64,000 nt of DNA. Origin: Leptospira johnsonii. Lineage in GTDB: Bacteria > Spirochaetota > Leptospiria > Leptospirales > Leptospiraceae. A program made the position numbers and the translations under genes. Under the pieces are notes generated by a model. It saw only the letters and a program-made list of their open reading frames with translations. It was not told the origin of the DNA and did no database searches. Of this stretch, positions 63,546 through 64,000 are shown piece by piece. Position 1 is the first letter of the stretch. Each line of letters starts with the position of its first letter. Where the stretch lies: assembly GCF_003112675.1 (NCBI RefSeq), contig NZ_BFAY01000006.1, forward strand, positions 62,001 to 126,000, written 5' to 3'.

Positions 63546-64000
63546 TGAACCAGGATCCGAACCAACTCATCTCACAAATCCCTTCTCCTTTCTTAGAGGA
63601 TCTATTAGAGATCAGCAAAATCATACAAAATTATGGAGGAGAAGCTTATCTAGTAGGTGGAAGTGTCCGAGATCTGATCTTAAATAAGGTCCCTCACGAA
63701 TACGACCTTGCAGTTTCGATCCATCCGGAAGATATGCAGAAGATCTTCAAGAGAACTGTTCCAACCGGGATCAAACATGGAACCATCACTGTTTTATTCC
63801 ATGATAGATCATATGAATTAACCACATTCAGAAAAGACGAAGACTATATGGATGGAAGAAGGCCGGAAACAGTACAATTCGGAGTAAGCCTAAGCGAAGA
63901 TCTCAAAAGAAGAGACTTCACAATGAACGCACTTGCCTTGGACCTTCAGAAAAAGATACTAGTAGATGAACATTCCGGATTAGAAGACATTCAAAATTCT
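63542..64000 (+). CDS. cca: CCA tRNA nucleotidyltransferase, N-terminal part (cut by window edge)
   Basis: Only the first 153 codons are inside the window, with no stop before the edge. They show V-G-G-S-V-R-D-L-I near 37-45, the nucleotidyltransferase signature of CCA-adding enzymes and poly(A) polymerases. The metal-site region H-E-Y-D-L-A-V follows, where the usual D-x-D reads E-x-[11 protein letters not shown] near 124-133 is also present. The enzyme adds CCA to tRNA 3' ends. It overlaps the upstream lipoprotein stop (ATGA), so the two are translationally coupled. Confidence 0.88.
   Translation, partial: MMNQDPNQLISQIPSPFLEDLLEISKIIQNYGGEAYLVGGSVRDLILNKVPHEYDLAVSIHPEDMQKIFKRTVPTGIKHGTITVLFHDRSYELTTFRKDEDYMDGRRPETVQFGVSLSEDLKRRDFTMNALALDLQKKILVDEHSGLEDIQNS

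Noticed and set aside
1..64000. tRNA, rRNA or riboswitch genes
   Set aside because: The spacers were read for cloverleaf arms, and the thiS-thiE leader for a THI box; neither was found.

Overview
The window is chromosomal DNA from a spirochaete of the genus Leptospira. The evidence is protein content: a DUF1577/PilZ-like protein, a giant spirochaete-type coiled-coil protein, a small bacterial histone, spirochaete lipoboxes ending L-S-N-C or L-N-C, a CheX phosphatase, a FapA/DUF342 protein and a TPR protein that resembles the periplasmic flagellar collar protein. Base composition looks to be in the low forties percent G+C by eye, which would fit several Leptospira clades; species cannot be assigned from sequence alone. 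No rRNA, tRNA, IS element, prophage or CRISPR array was seen, so this is mostly core genome.

Layout. 1-5.9 kb (minus): recN, exbB/tolQ, exbD/tolR and bamA, with a terminator-like hairpin between exbD and bamA. 6.2-8.5 kb (plus): a GHKL-ATPase-like protein translationally overlapped by a fabG-type reductase, then an AT-rich 455-base spacer and an ArsR-type regulator. 8.5-12.4 kb (minus): mutY, a ubiD-family decarboxylase and hldD (heptose for LPS). 12.7-18.4 kb: an SDR, an AraC regulator, a Pr6Pr membrane protein, queG, a small orphan, a DUF350 membrane protein, and a histone-map operon. 18.7-22.2 kb: the 1193-residue coiled-coil protein. 22.3-28.7 kb (plus): a methyltransferase, a STAS protein, a four-gene Gld-like ABC export system (ATPase, permease, GldG-like, DUF4340) and an isoprenylcysteine-methyltransferase-like protein. 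28.7-34.8 kb: membrane proteins, a PpiD-like chaperone coupled to cheX, a TPR/membrane pair and fapA. 34.8-42.3 kb: lipoproteins, an RsbW-like kinase, xerD, two SGNH proteins, an MBOAT acyltransferase and trxB with a convincing promoter and Fur/PerR-type operator. 42.3-47.8 kb: a tandem CBM48 protein and a 1234-residue TPR protein with ten DPF motifs. 47.9-53.1 kb: a WecG/TagA glycosyltransferase, thiE-thiS, a Cys-rich lipoprotein, rsmE, a LolA-like protein and guaB. 53.2-55.7 kb: a PilZ-like protein facing an EAL protein (c-di-GMP). 55.8-59.1 kb: two divergent GT-C type membrane proteins. 59.2-64 kb: a DprE1-like/DprE2-like pair downstream of a bpt-type aminoacyl-tRNA-protein transferase, then a membrane protein, rnhA, a lipoprotein and the start of cca, cut by the window edge.

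Together the genes serve envelope building (BamA, ExbBD, HldD, LolA-like, MBOAT/SGNH, GT-C, DprE1/2-like), motility and signalling (CheX, FapA, collar-like TPR protein, c-di-GMP proteins, anti-sigma and STAS proteins), chromosome structure and repair (histone, RecN, MutY, XerD) and basic metabolism (GuaB, ThiES, TrxB, Map). The items most worth follow-up are the histone-map operon, the DPF-repeat TPR protein, the Fur/PerR-like box at trxB, the DprE1/DprE2-like pair in a spirochaete, and a dispersed 14-bp intergenic palindrome.
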